This document shows positions 20,851 to 33,391 of a stretch of DNA of 64,000 bases, piece after piece (position 1 is the first letter of the stretch; each line of letters starts with the position of its first letter). The position numbers and the translations under genes are program-made. The notes beneath the pieces were generated by a model that worked only from the letters and a program-made list of their open reading frames with translations, was not told the DNA's origin and did no database searches. This DNA comes from Pohlia nutans (lineage: Eukaryota; Streptophyta; Bryopsida; Bryales; Mniaceae). The stretch covers positions 9,610,001 to 9,674,000 of the forward strand of contig CM040106.1 in NCBI GenBank assembly GCA_022496805.1. The letters are read 5' to 3'.

Positions 20851-23301
20851 ATGTCTCAGATTCCTGATGAAATTCGACCAATTGCGTTGAAGCCTCTTTG
20901 CGCAGACGCCCTCAACGATGCTCTTACTGGCTTTAAGAGCAAGCCCGGGTGTGCTTTTGTTTGCAACTCCAATGTACGCGTTGATCATAGGGCATTTTTG
21001 GGCATCCAACATGTGCGGGTTGCATTATCGGTGCTTGGGTTTGACTCATCGTTGTGGGGCAATTTAAGCCACTTCAGAGGAGGTGTGCTGCATCAATACT
21101 ATCATGAGGTGCATGGAGCGCCAATGTATACGGTGGATTTTGGAGGTAGCATTGGCATTTGCAAATTGTGCGTGTGTGATACTGTTGCTGATCTAGAGAA
21201 CGAGGACCTTGTTGCGACTCAACGAGTTCTGGATTTTGGTGAAGGTGGGTCATGCTCTACTGCGGGAGTGGAGGCACGTACGAGCTCGGATCCGCAACTT
21301 CCAGAAGCAGCATCCCTGATGGTGGATCTGGACGATGACGGCGACCTTGACTGGGAGCGTTCATTCGAGGATTTTGACGGTGAATATACAACGTCAGGTA
21401 CCTCTTTGTTTCGTTCACCTACTTCTTTCCAAGAGAGGCCTCTACGGGAACTGGGAATTTATGATGCAGCTGAGGATACTAGCGGCTGGGACTTTGCCTG
21501 GAAGTATCGGAATGTCCAGTGGCAAGAGTCAAATCAAACGCTCATTGGGGACCGAGAGACGTTAATGGGACCAAATCCCGGGCCAACCGGTGCATTGAAA
21601 GCGATACCGGACGAGCCTATTGAGTACTTTAGGCGATATTGGCCTCGTCATGTGCTACGGCGTATTGTGGACAAAACGAACAGGTTAGTCTACTTGTTGA
21701 TCCTAATGAATTTGCTGCAACAAAGTGAACTCGTTGATTTTTTTGTCTGTGAATATCGTCTTTAATTTGCGTTGGTTTGCTGACTCTCTCTGTCAACCCC
21801 TATCCATGCAGATACGCAGCTCAGGCATGCCACGGGGAGCCGCACCTCATAAATGGGCGGTATAATTGGGTGGATATCACCGAGCATGAGCTATTGTGCT
21901 GGTTTGGAGTTCTAATATTAATAGGCTTGAAGCCGCTGCCACACAAACGTTTGTACTGGGACATGCGACAATTTTATGCATGTCCAGTTATTAGCAGCGC
22001 GATGACCCAACAACGTTTCGAAGCCATTGTACGGTGCATTCATTTAATAGACAATAAAGTTTTGATGAATGACACAAGAGATCCTGCCTACGACAAGCTA
22101 GGAAAAGTGCGCTGGCTCGTAGAAGAATTCTCCTGAATTTCCCAGAGCCTCTATAATGCTGAAAGAACTTGCACCGTTGATGAGGTGATGGTGCCGTATA
22201 AGGGCCGGTATTGTAGCTTTCGGCAATATATGAAGAGCAAGCCTGTGAAATTTGGCTTGAAGCTGTGGGCCTTGGCAGCGAGCCAGTCTCGGTAGTTCTC
22301 AGTTCTCACCCTTTCAAATATGCAATTCTGTACATGAAGCTCTTCAATCTGAAAGCTCTTTTTTTGCCTTCCATCATGTGTTTTGATACCCCATCACTAG
22401 CCTTGATTGTAATTGCTTCAGATTGACTGAATTTTGCAGGTATGTCTCAAATGTGATCGTCTACCTTGGCGGTGGCAATGCATCCCACAAGGAGGGTGGT
22501 CTTGTCAGTGAAGAGGCGGTTTTGCATGGCCTTGAGAATCGTGGTCACGTAATCGTTACGGACAACTTTTTCACCGGCGTCCGGCTCTGTATGAAGCTCC
22601 TGCAGGAAGGCTTCTTTATGACTGGTACAACAAAGAAAGGTTCACGTGGGTTCCCTTCATTGCTGGCTGGCTTATCAAAGAAGTCTGAGCTTCCTCCACG
22701 GGGCACCGTGATGGTCCGGATGCATCGCTCGCGTCAAATCTATGCAGTTTGTTGGGTGGACTCCAAGCCCGTGTGGCTCCTCTCCACAGCTACCAACCCT
22801 GTAGACACTGACGCGGTGGCTTCCAGATGGGTTCGCGGGAACTTCGGGGAGCGGGTGGACTTTCCCACCTCCCTAGTCTTGCTGGAATACCAACAGAATA
22901 TGCGCGGCGTAGACGTCGTGGATCAGCAGCGAGTAGAGTATTCTGTTCAATTGCAGAGTCATAAGTGGTGGCATCGGCTGCTATTGTTTGTTCTGGACTC
23001 GTCGTTGCAGAATGCAAATGTGCTGTATCGGGAAGACGTACAGCGGGTAGGCTTGCCGACAACTTCAGGCCTCCTTTAGCACTATACACTGGGCATGAGT
23101 CTTGTCCGTGCTCACATGACTCCAGGCATCGTGAGAGGGCCGCACCGCCAACTAGCTCCACCCGGGTTTCACCGCATTCAAGGCCACCCTACCCTTCCTC
23201 GGAACTGTATTGTGTGCTTTGTTAGGACACGCCGATTCTGTGATGGATGCAATGGTACGTTCATGTGTGATGGGACTTGCTATATTCGAGTTCACACCTA
23301 G
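20851..23301 (+). pseudogene. piggyBac-type transposase (DDE_Tnp_1_7), three exons, two in-frame stops
   Basis: piggyBac transposases excise and insert TTAA-flanked DNA through a DDD RNase-H-fold core. Exon 1 is 20851-21683 (first ATG at 20851; the frame is open further upstream after a possible AG acceptor). Exon 2 is 21812-22291 and exon 3 is 22440-23301. Both introns are GT-AG, and the joins rebuild NRYAAQ and SQSRYVSN. Catalytic regions are present: TVDEVMVPYKGR (first Asp), VIVTDNFFTG (second Asp) and RGVDVVDQQ (third and fourth Asp). The C-terminal Cys-rich finger is RNCIVCF...FCDGCNG...MCDGTCYIRVHT. In-frame TGA at 22134 and TAG at 23077 break it; each is one C-to-T change from CGA or CAG. 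It is otherwise collinear and about the normal length. No TTAA-CCC ends flanking it were located. Confidence 0.9.
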
Positions 23302-26300
23302 CCCGGCTACCAGGTTAATTTTTGCAGAGCCTAGGGGTGGAGTATACCGTTCAATCACTTGCAGGAGTTGCAGGTTCTATGTGCTTGCCGGCAGATGCAG
23401 GTTTCATGTACTTCAGCACTTGCAGGTTCCATGTGCTTCAGCGGCAGTTCGTGGCAGATCTACAAGCTGACCACGGTATTCCTATGGACTAGATTAGATT
23501 GCAGCCGGTGGAGTATACCACTCAACCGAAGCCGTTTTTGTTTTTTTTTACTTTTTCGGTTAGAGCGTGCTTTCTGGACTTCTGAGATTAGAGCGGAATT
23601 GTGGACTTCTGAGGTTGCAGTATGTAAAAACTTTGTGCATGGACACATTTGATTCAAACAATTGTAAATCAATTGCTTTAGGTCTGATTGTAAAACTGAT
23701 TGTATGTATCAGACAAATGTAGGTGTCAGGTTTGTATGCATTTTCTTGTGAAGTAGAATATGGCATTGACAATCTTGTGCAATATTAGAGTTTTGTTATT
23801 TTGTTATTGCATCGTGCCCATCTGGTTCAAAATACCTAGGTGGCCCAAGTATCCCAAGTAAGTACTTGGGATGCCCAAGTATTTACTTGGGATGCCCAAG
23901 TATCCCAAGTAAGTACTTGGGATGCACAAGTATCCCAAGTAAGAACTTACAATTTTATTAGGGATGGTAATAAACATTATTTTTTAGAAGTTCTAAAATA
24001 AATATTAGATTTTACTTTTAAAATAAAAATAAAATAAAATAACTTTTACTCCATGACAACATAATCACTTTTACTTTTTTAGTTGTATATAAATACAAGT
24101 AAATACTTACAATTTTATTAGGGACCTTCTTCTGTAATACAAGACGCCGTCTCTCGACCTCTTGAATGTCGGCGCTCAATCGTGATACATCGTGTGCTAG
24201 CTTTCAAGCTATCTTCTGAGAAAGGCAGAGGACGCACCTGGGCAGGAATACAAACATGAGCCGATCTCCAAAACATTCGCTTTGGTGGAGTTTCTCGCGA
24301 AAGCCAGAAACACCAGAGCAGTGCAGCTTTGAAGGACCAGTCTAGGTAGTTCTCCAGTATGGAGCCAGTCTCAGTAGTTCTTTGTTCTCACTCTAATGAA
24401 GCATCCACCACAAAAGCAACATCCAATACTGCTTGACGACAGTGATCGCACAATGTCGACGTTACATTGTAAGACTCATGAAGGAAATATATAATTAGCT
24501 CGGTAGGGGGGCATTGTCTTCGTAATATCATCAGGTGCATGAGGTTTGTAGTGAGGGTACTGGCGGGACCGACGAGGTTTCGGTCCACCGTCAGCAGGTG
24601 TGCTCGATGACTCAGCAGAGATTCCGGGTAGCGTTGGCAATCCCGCCATCTTGCAGCCGTTGGAGGGTGCACCACATGGCGAGCATCGGCGAATATAGCG
24701 ACACGTCCGCTGCTGCATTGCCTTGTCATGCAACGTACGTTTGCATCGCCCACCAATACGCTGGGTGACCCTGCAGCAGCTTACGTTTCTTCAACTTCGA
24801 CTATGTGAATGTTCAAACTTTGCACACAAATTTTTCTTGCAACTGTCGACAGCAATGGAATCGATGCATCGACCCGATTACAGTTTGATGTTGCACTGAT
24901 TTTACAATAAATAATTCAAATGGCTACTCCGTTGGACATGCAGCATCCCTGGTGGTGAATTGCAATCTATTGCTACCGCACTTATGCGATGAAGGCGCCA
25001 AAATTTTCTCGAGCTCCTTCTGAACTCTGTCATCAATCGGCGCGGCTCGATTCGAAAATAATTGGCTGGATTGTTGCTGAAAAATTCGCCACAGGACCGT
25101 ATCCGATGTCTACGGCCCTTGTCTACGGTGCCCGTGGGACGTTTAAGGGTTAATAAAATGCACAATGTGCACAAAATGCACTGAGGTTGTAAGCACAGAA
25201 TCTTAGCATAATATTTGTTCATGAGTTGGTGGATTGTATTGTACATTTGCCCTTTGTTAAATCCCTTTCAATTATATTAATTATATCTAGGTGTTGAAAA
25301 AATCATCCCAAAAAATACGAAGTTACTAGGTTTTGTACTAGTGCATGACTACAAAGAGAGCACATCTTCTACACACCTAAATAATGTTATGGAATTAGAG
25401 ACAAAACCTTAAAATAAAAAATATGTGCATCTAATTGCTATAGAACTAAGTTATTTTAATAAAATTTGGAAAATTAAGACAAGAGCTCAATCAAAGAGCT
25501 AAGCAAAAGAAACTCTGTACAAACACTTTGTTCTATCATAGAGTGATTGATTATTTTATTTTTTGCAATTGTTAAAATGCCACATATTGTTGAAAATGTG
25601 TAAAAATATTACGAATGTTGTTTCGAAGAAGAAAAGCAATTTTAACAAGAAAATATTTATGAATGAAGAGGTACTTTATTTACTAACTATAGTACACTAC
25701 ACGGACCATTTATTGGTGAATGTTGTCAAATGAAAACTAAATTGTACCAAACTACTCTCACGAGAGGTATGCTTGTGATGTCTTATATTTGATTATTAGT
25801 TACATTAGGGTTCCATATGGCGTTTGTATGGTACGGTTTACTAAATTTTTTGTCCTTGTACATTCTTTGGAGGTTTTTGAGAATTTGTAAAACTTCATTT
25901 TAGAGAGAAAAAAATATTTTTGTAAAGTCCACAGTGGAAGGATGAACCATACCCCCTTGAGAAAATTTTGTATTGATAAAATTTAAAAAATACGACAGTA
26001 TATTTTAATGAGGATGAAATAAAGGGTGAACTAATGTATTCTCACACTACATAATATGCACTTAAGCTCTAAAAGAGTAGGAGAACAGACTAAGGGTTGT
26101 AGATAGACTATTGAGCTATGAATTTCTTAGTGCTCAAATATGTGAAGAAAACTATCTTCCAATTCTTTCAATTTTTAAAAAATTGATGAAAGTTTCAAAC
26201 TTTAAAATGTGTTATTTTGTGGGGGGGGGGGGGGGGGATTGAAAGGTTTCTCTAGTTTTTAGAACTCTTTTGATGGATAATTTTTAATGTACTTGAAAAT

Positions 26301-26338
26301 GAATTTTTGCAGGTTGAATTAATTTTTGATTTTCAATA
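23302..26338. other. 3' flank of the piggyBac gene; no clear gene
   Basis: This holds direct repeats of GGTGGAGTATACC(G/A)(T/C)TCAA at about 23336 and 23508, a palindromic tandem block at 23843-23943, and a second copy of the start of piggyBac intron 2 near 24363. A TTAA-type end (GTTTAAGGGTTAA) ends near 25152, and a 16-17-base G run lies at about 26220. Minus-strand open frames at 24.4-25.2 kb lack recognisable domains. After 25.15 kb the sequence is AT-rich. Confidence 0.5.
23843..23943. repeat. palindromic tandem repeat of CCCAAGTA/TACTTGGG
   Basis: CCCAAGTAAGTACTTGGG recurs about every 33-35 bp, alternating with GATGCCCAAGTAT. Each unit can form a hairpin. Confidence 0.85.
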
Positions 26339-26356
26339 TAGAATCAAACATGAGCT
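26339..26356. repeat. 18-bp target-site duplication of the split LINE (left)
   Basis: TAGAATCAAACATGAGCT occurs here, directly outside the LINE 3' end, and again at 54713-54730, directly outside the LINE 5' end. The match is perfect over 18 bp, and similarity stops on both sides. Confidence 0.75.
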
Positions 26357-28433
26357 GAAAACCCGAAATCCGGGGTTTAAAAGAGGAAACCATACAAAGC
26401 CTCGCAAGCGAAGCAAAAAGGCCCTCACGGCCGAGACACAGAAGTGTCAAGAAGGTTAAAGTGGACAAAGTCACTAGGACTAAGAGGGGAAAAGAAACAA
26501 GCCAAGCTAAGACTACAAAACAAGGCTGTGCCACAAGGGCGAAAGGGGCAAGGCCCAGAGTCCAAGCAAGAGCTAAGACTAAACAAACTAAAATTCCTAG
26601 GCCTAATCTGGCTCTAATGGGTGGAACCTATGAGGACTAACCTCCCTGATGGGGGAAGGAGAACTAGAGTGTATAGGCTGTGCCTGATCCGCCGTCTGGA
26701 GGTCATCAGGTAAGCTCTCCACCTTTGAATTAAACTCCGCTGAAGATATTTCCAAGTTTCCTTGTAATTCCAAGTCGACTTCTCCTTCTACATTGTCCAT
26801 AATCAGCTGGATGATATCTTGGATTGCCTGTTCCTCCAATTCTGCCATTTCTACCCTACCTGGCGAATTTAGTCTGCGTAGAGAGAGAGAGGGGTTCTCC
26901 AAGAGAGGTTCCACCATGGGGAGAACCTGTGGACCTTGCTGCTGAGTGCCTAATTCCTATGTGGGATCTGGCTGGGGCGCCATTGAAAATTGAGAAGAGG
27001 CGGAAGGAATATATCTGCCGACTGGGAGGGATCGATAGATGTAGAGGGGACCGAAGGCTGGGTAAGTCCCGATCTGAAACTCCTATATCTATCTGCGAGG
27101 TCCCTATGCAAAAACTCCCTATGTGGCACTAATTGCCATTGCACTCTATTGAGTGTTGCAAAAATATCTGTCCGAAACTCCAAACCCTGATGAAATTGGC
27201 CTCCTTCTGAAGTTGGCGCTCCGACTTGTATTCTGTGTTGTATTTGGTGAGCTCTAGCCAAGCTCCCATCCCCGCTTGTACAATTGATTGCCAAGCTCGG
27301 AAAAGAGCCATTCCTATATGGAACTCTCTCCCCCTTAGGTCGAAGTCTACTTTTTGGCACCAGAGGATCCAAATTAGACTCATTCGTAACACCTCCCATG
27401 GGGTTTTGTCAATGACCTTAGGTGGGTGCAATCCGTCCTGGAAATCATCGGGATCCTGAGGGGCTAATATTTTCGATTGTCCTGGATGTCCTGGAGGATC
27501 AAAAATACGTGTAAGGGTCTCCCACCATCCAACCAGCCTTTCTGGAAGTCCCGCCTGCGTTTGGATTTTCCTGACCTTGTCCCAAATCCCTGCGACCGAG
27601 GAACATGTGAAAAAGGTGTGTTCTGGTGACTCGAGGACATTCTGTGTGTATAGATTGCACATGCCTGAGTGACCCATCCCTTTTGTGGCTCTCCATTCTG
27701 CCAAAGGAAGACCTCTTTGGCATATGAGCCAAATCATTGTAGATATCTTCCTAGGGATCCAAAAGTGCCACAAGTCTCCATAGAATGACTTACACAAGGC
27801 TCAAGTGTAACCCTTGTTAGTCATCTCTGTGGTGAAGGGTGGAATTTTCCCTTGAATAGAGCTAATGATTTTGTATCCCCTCCGAGTAGTGTACGAATAG
27901 AAACCTGCAGGTTTTAGATGGCCGATTTTGGTCCAAGGCCATTCCTTGGGATCAAACTCGAGGTCCCTAATTCTGCCATTTTGCATCGTAAACACCGTAA
28001 AACCCTCGTCAGGCACTTCACTAGAATTAAACTCGCTAAAAACCCCTGCTGCTGATTTGAGAGCAGTGTGCGCTCTTGTCAAGTTCCAGGTCGGTAGAAG
28101 GACCAGGCGAGTCCTGGATAGGTTTTGTAGTCTCACCGTGCCTTCATGTCTCCTGTACACATAAACTGCTAATCTCTCTATGTCTGTCACCTGCTTGATG
28201 AGATAAAACTCCTCTGGAAAATTTCTCTCCGGATCATCAAGTGTATACCATTCCCCCTCTTCTGGTAATTCATCTGTCGTCATGCTCCATGGAACAGAAG
28301 AGAAGATGTCTCTACAAATAATTGTCGTATTAGGTGATGCAGTAACCTGGCGAATTTCGTTGTGACTGCGCCAAATCGAATGCTCTCTATCCCAAAGATG
28401 AGAGAGCTTCGTGAGGCCTTTGGTTGTCCAACA
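26357..28433 (-). pseudogene. LINE ORF2, C-terminal (zf-RVT) half and 3' region
   Basis: This is the 3' half of an L1-like non-LTR retrotransposon. Minus-strand translation gives TTKGLTKLSHLWDRE, SIWRSHNEIRQVT, IFSSVPWSMTTDE, and then, past an in-frame TGA at 27801, FYGDLWHFWIPRKISTMIWL, ICQRGLPLAEW, CNLYTQNVLESPEHTFFTC and VLRMSLIWILWCQK. This is the zinc-knuckle zf-RVT domain found downstream of plant LINE reverse transcriptases. Coding stops at 27129. The rest to 26357 holds shifted frames that may be the 3' end. Its N-terminal partner is 51052-54712; the giant element lies between them. Confidence 0.8.
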
Positions 28434-28486
28434 GGGTCCAAACGAGGTAAAACGATCCACTAATAACACTGTATTAGCAATTCATG
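28434..28486. repeat. left terminal inverted repeat of the giant element
   Basis: Two blocks lie close together here: GGGTCCAAACGAGGTAAAAC and AACACTGTATTAGCAATTCA, with CACTAAT-like spacer between. Both match the opposite end in inverted orientation. Confidence 0.65.
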
Positions 28487-28888
28487 CACTTGCAAAAATA
28501 AAAGTGCACTTGTCTTCTGTTTTGACAATGTAGTTCAACATTGCAATTTATGGGGGAGTAAATTTCTAAGTACACAATACTTGATTGTATAGAATATGTA
28601 GCACTAATAAATATAAAGTTTTTGAATAGAGCAAAAGACTCTAGGATTACAAATATTGTTGCATGCACATTGAATGCCGCATAGCTCACATACTAACCAT
28701 GCAAATTGTTATTTTAGAGTAACAATTTAGATTACAAATGTCATCGCATTGTCTACACTATCATCATGTCATTCTGAAGGCATTCACATAGTCTAAGCTA
28801 TATTGTATACTCTATTATCTTTTGTCTAAGATAAAACTTTGATACTATGTTCCACTGAATAGTATTGTATAGAAAATAATCTTGTCAA

Positions 28889-31800
28889 TTAATAAGAATC
28901 TATGTCATTCTGCAAGCGTATGTTGTCCATTTCCTCCAGCTGTAGCGCTATATACTCTATCATATGAGGTTTAGCATGAATTGGAATGCGGATCCTTGTT
29001 TCCGTCATGACGCCATGGATCGGAATATTATAGCTTGATTCAGATGTAGTCCTTGTTCTTATTGGAACATCATCCCATGCAAATATAGCTGCTTCTTTAT
29101 CAACCCAACCATGTCTTTCACCAGACGGCTCCCAAGTTGCTTCTATGCAGTTTGCATATCGCTCTCTGTTTGAACCCTGTAGCCTTTGCATTCCTACCTG
29201 CATGATGGGCCAATACCACAAAACCTTCATCTTCAAGGCCCGCGAGCGTTGTCCAAACTCTAGTACCTTGCCCACGTAGAATGGTACTCGAGCTTGTACC
29301 TCACTGTGTTCTACGGTCAGCGCCACAAATTGTCCCACTTTGATGTCACTAGTTGGATCAAATGGTGGAAAAGGATCCTCCGTTCCAGAAGTGTGCATCC
29401 TTGTTGATGTTTGGCCTATTCCAACATCTCGGTTCTGGTGTGGCGTTCTTCTAACAGACACCGTTGATGGCCGCCCTCTGCGAGGACCAAAGTAACCTCG
29501 GCCTTCCGGATCAGGCATTGTTGATAAAATTAAATCTGTTGATCTAATTATCGCATTCAAATTCTATCCGCTCTGAAGCAGTTCCTCCGGCTGTCCGTTT
29601 TCAATTACGCTCTCTCTTCCTTCGCTTGGCCAGAACGGTATGGATCTCTCTTCCCTTCTATCTTTTGTGGGAAATTCTATAAGATACTGCATCAGCCACT
29701 TTGCGTCATCGATGGCTCGCAGGTTCTTTTCTACATACTGTAATCTACTTACACACCTCTCCTTATACGCAATAAACTCCTGCAATGCCCTCAACTCCCT
29801 GTCATCTGCTGCGAATACTTCTGCTAATTCAGGCGTCTGCGAAGTACTCGGCAACGAACGTAAACACATGTGCCCATCGACCAGACCCCAAGCGTCTCCA
29901 CTGAAGTGTTTGTGTTGTACTCGAGGCATGCCGTTCTCCATATAGAACCTCATGTGGTGTGGGAATGTGATGCCCGTCAATGTATCGCCGCCCGTTTGGA
30001 GATGAGGAGTAATGAATGACTTCCAATCCCAAACATTTTCCAGATGTCGTGCACTCACGAACGCCTCCGTATATGACGTTCCTTTCTCCACCAGTTGTAG
30101 CAGCTCTTGCAACGAGTCAATGTCGGTTCTCTTCAGTGTATTTGATATTATGCTGAAACGCTGATCGATGTCTTCGTGTGTGTGACCCTCTATCAAAAAG
30201 CACAACTGTACTTCTTGAAAGATTCCTAACCCAACTAGAGAAGCACAAAGGGCAAACATGTACACATTCTTGTTCTCTCGCGTGCAGTTATCCGCTTGAA
30301 TTCACAAAGTAGGAGGTACTCTACCCTTTCTGCGCTTCACATCGTTGATGACGTGCATGACCGTAGTGACTACTTGGTTGCTGTCGTGTTTGTGGTGTGC
30401 GTCTATCCACACATCCGCATACAATCCAATCCCGTGGACAAGCACTCCGCACAAATGAGTTTTCACAAACCGTGACTCTATGTTCTTCACTGTTTGCCTC
30501 ATTTTAGGAACCATAGTAGTGTTTTGGTCCATACCGTCTACAATGATAGACATGTATACGTCTGGGGTTATGATCGCTGACCTCTTGAACGTCCAATAGT
30601 CTCGTCTCTCTTCCATTTGACGACGAATGTGCACCATGTACAACTTCTTTATCTCTACTTTCGCAGCTGCATTGGTGGTTGCCTCCATTCCGCACTTATA
30701 CTCCCAATAGTGGTAGCATTTGGCAAACCTAGAGAACGGCGGGATTTGTACATTAGGATATTCAGTCCGCCACATCCTATAAAATGACGAGAGCGATATC
30801 GGATTCCCATCCACCATCTTCTTTACTTCCTCGTTCACGTAGTGGAAAACATCCAACTTTGTCGTATTCATAGGGAGTAACACCAATGGCACAACAACGT
30901 TATCACTCTTCTTCCGTATCTGTCAATTTGGTTGCGTGCAGCCTACCTCTTTCACGAACTCCTGAAAGCTTTCACGTGCTGCCGACATCTGTGCACGCTC
31001 TCTTAGTTTGCATGTGTTCCCGTGCACAGCTGCAACTTTTCCATACACTTGATGAGACATTTTCAATTGTTTGAAACGCCTTTGAGAGTATCCTAATGCG
31101 GTTGCATAGCACGCGTTGCACACGGCGACTCCATCCAATTTTGTGTTGTACTTGTCCTTCCTAACTCCCTGTGTACGAGAGTAAAATGCGTTCAACATTT
31201 GCAACATCCATGTTGCCCGTTCATTGAATTTTTGACCCCATGCCATGTAGCGCTGATCAAGAATATATTTCTCACAAACTTCCTTCAAACAATTCTTCTT
31301 GCAACCACCTTTTCCCTTCGCTGCTGCAACGCTATTCAAAGTCACCTTCTGACTTCGTGCCTCCCTCCTATCTCGAAGGGGTTGCTCGTGCCTCCTTCAA
31401 TTCTGCATAGAATACTTTCTTCTTGCTCTTTCAACTGGCAACCCCTCTATACATGTCATGTTGTCTAGGCTACACTGCGATTCTTGCGTTGCAGGGGATA
31501 CGCCGTCTTGTGAACTAGACTGCAAGGGAGTGTTTGGAGAATCATCTGATGGATTCAATGATATGTTTTCTTCATGGAATTCGTATTGAGGTGCTACTAC
31601 AGTTTGGAAGGAAAAAATTTGACCTTCTCTAGATTCCACAGAAGTCGCGATGACCGGCTCTGCGGCTCGGATGTGTGCTCTTTCCCATCGTATGACAAGT
31701 CCAAGACATTGTTGTAATTGTTCTCCAACGAGCTCCCCCGTCCACGTTGTACCATCAAAAACATGTACAACCTTAACAGCAACCTCAGAAGGACATAATT

Positions 31801-32101
31801 TCATGGCATGAAGTTCCATTCCGCATTTGATATTCTCATCTATCACCCCTTTTCCAACGATGTTTCCTCCAATCCCTAAAAGTTCCACTGTGCCCGTCTG
31901 TGGTGTTTTTGCTCTTGGATGTACCGATGTATTTGCATCGTCAAATAGTCTAGCAGTACAAGCTCGGTAAATTCTTTGTCCTACAGTCAGTGACGGAGTT
32001 GCATTGTTGGCGACATTTGCGTTCACCACGGGACTTCCAAATGCTCCATTGTTCATTGCTTCCCTCATTTTTGAGAATGAAATTCCTTCCCACCTGCACA
32101 T
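28889..32101 (-). pseudogene. DUF7869-type DDE transposase, one frame with four in-frame stops
   Basis: One minus-strand frame runs about 1070 codons without a frameshift. It is broken only by TGA at 31397, 30923 and 30302 and TAG at 29564. Blocks are CKKNCLKEVCEKYILDQRY, FNERATWMLQMLNAF, VCNACYATALGYSQRRF, then the catalytic part: SIIVDGMDQ (30527-30538), VKTHLCGVLVHG, IQADNCTRENKN (about 30290) and FLIEGHTHEDIDQRFS (about 30170). These acidic positions look like a DDE/DDD RNase-H core, and the set matches the widespread family Pfam calls DUF7869. The C-terminal 220 residues contain VGQFVALTVEHSE and PFYVGKVLEFG, a BAH/Tudor-like module. The N-terminal part may start after a splice acceptor near 32093. 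It ends about 450 bp from the left terminal repeat. Confidence 0.75.
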
Positions 32102-32636
32102 GCAGAAGAATGTATTAGAAAAATTACTATAACTACACTAAAATCAATATATATGCTAGCCCACCATATTTACAATAGGTTGTACCAATAATTATTTTTC
32201 AAAAATATTGTAATGAAATTCATCCAAATTGGATGAAAATTTGTTACAATAGATGAATGTACCCACGGTATATTATGATTTCAGTGTACCAACTCATAAG
32301 ACATGTCTAAACATTACTATTAACATGGACAAATCCTATGTACCATGACCTCATGTTCACAACTATTTTATTAAATTCTTCAAATATATACATTGAAGAA
32401 TTTCATTTTCTGTGGTAGTAGTGAAAAAAATACAATGCCTGTCTACTTGGATTCATGCACTTCTTCTTAATAATGCATATCAATTACAAAGTGTTCCAAA
32501 CAACTCAAATTTTTTATTTTCAAAAATAACATTATTTCCCTGTCACAATTATTTAAAAGTCATTCTATCGGTTCAAAAAGCTTCTCACTATGTATAATTA
32601 TTTTAAATGAAATATGATAATGTATTTACAAACACC

Positions 32637-33228
32637 GTACCCCCTAATGCTGAGAACCCTTTCCAAATTCGGCAGTTTTGCACAAATTCGTTATAAAACA
32701 CAACCTATAGGGATATCTTTAACTTCATACATGAATAGAAGTTGTATGTTATAGATTTTAGCTTCTATCCATAAGGTTAGATCTATGATTGTTGTTATTC
32801 ATAATTTTGTATAAAATTTGAAACTTGAAATTCAAAATTATTTTGTAATTCAATTACAAATAAGATATTGACAATCTACGGATGAAACCCTTTGTGATTG
32901 GATGAAATGTAATACTCTAAGTATGGTGATATTTGGAAATTTTTGGTTGCTTAATTTTATGATTTGACTTTTTTTAAACTAGTTTTACACTGAAATCTTC
33001 AAAACCTTGGATGAATCACTACAACATGAAGTGAGGCATAAAAATTTCACAAATCATCCCCTTTCTAATCAAATTACATATGCATGAAACTATCTTCCCA
33101 TATAATCTACAATAAAAATTCTACACTGCAAACCGTGGATGACGAAATCAATGAGAAATTACAGATGAAATATGTTCACGAGTATGTTCATTGCCCAAAA
33201 CATAGACATTCCGGTAGGTAGGGGTTAA
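32637..33228 (-). mobile_element. TTAA-ended ~580-bp repeat (family 1), minus orientation
   Basis: Read on the minus strand it begins TTAACCCCTACCTACC at 33228. It keeps family landmarks (ATGGGAAGATAGTTTCATGC, TTGAAGATTTCAGTGTAAAA, GGATGAAACCC), and ends TTAGGGGGTAC at 32637, where the closing TTAA has mutated. It is collinear with 49964-50540. Confidence 0.65.
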
Positions 33229-33391
33229 CTGATGAAGTTTTTACATTGAAAATCCTTTCAATAATGTTGAATATAATGAATTCATCAAATCCAAATTAAG
33301 TGTTTGCACATGTTATGTTATCTTCTTCTTCACAATGATATATTCTTATTGGTCTCTTGACACATAGTACAGTGCTCATGCATGTTGGAAT

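Noticed and set aside
24388..25246. Minus-strand frames of 85-122 codons as genes or a second transposase
   Set aside because: No transposase motif or other domain is visible, and overlapping frames are equally open.
26603..27399. Minus-strand open frames beside the LINE 3' half as separate genes
   Set aside because: They lie inside the LINE 3' region and look like shifted remnants of its tail. No independent domain was recognised.
31397..31399. UGA as a recoded sense codon because several TGA fall in otherwise collinear frames
   Set aside because: CGA-to-TGA deamination explains them. TAG and TAA stops and frameshifts also occur in the same genes, so ordinary pseudogene decay is simpler.
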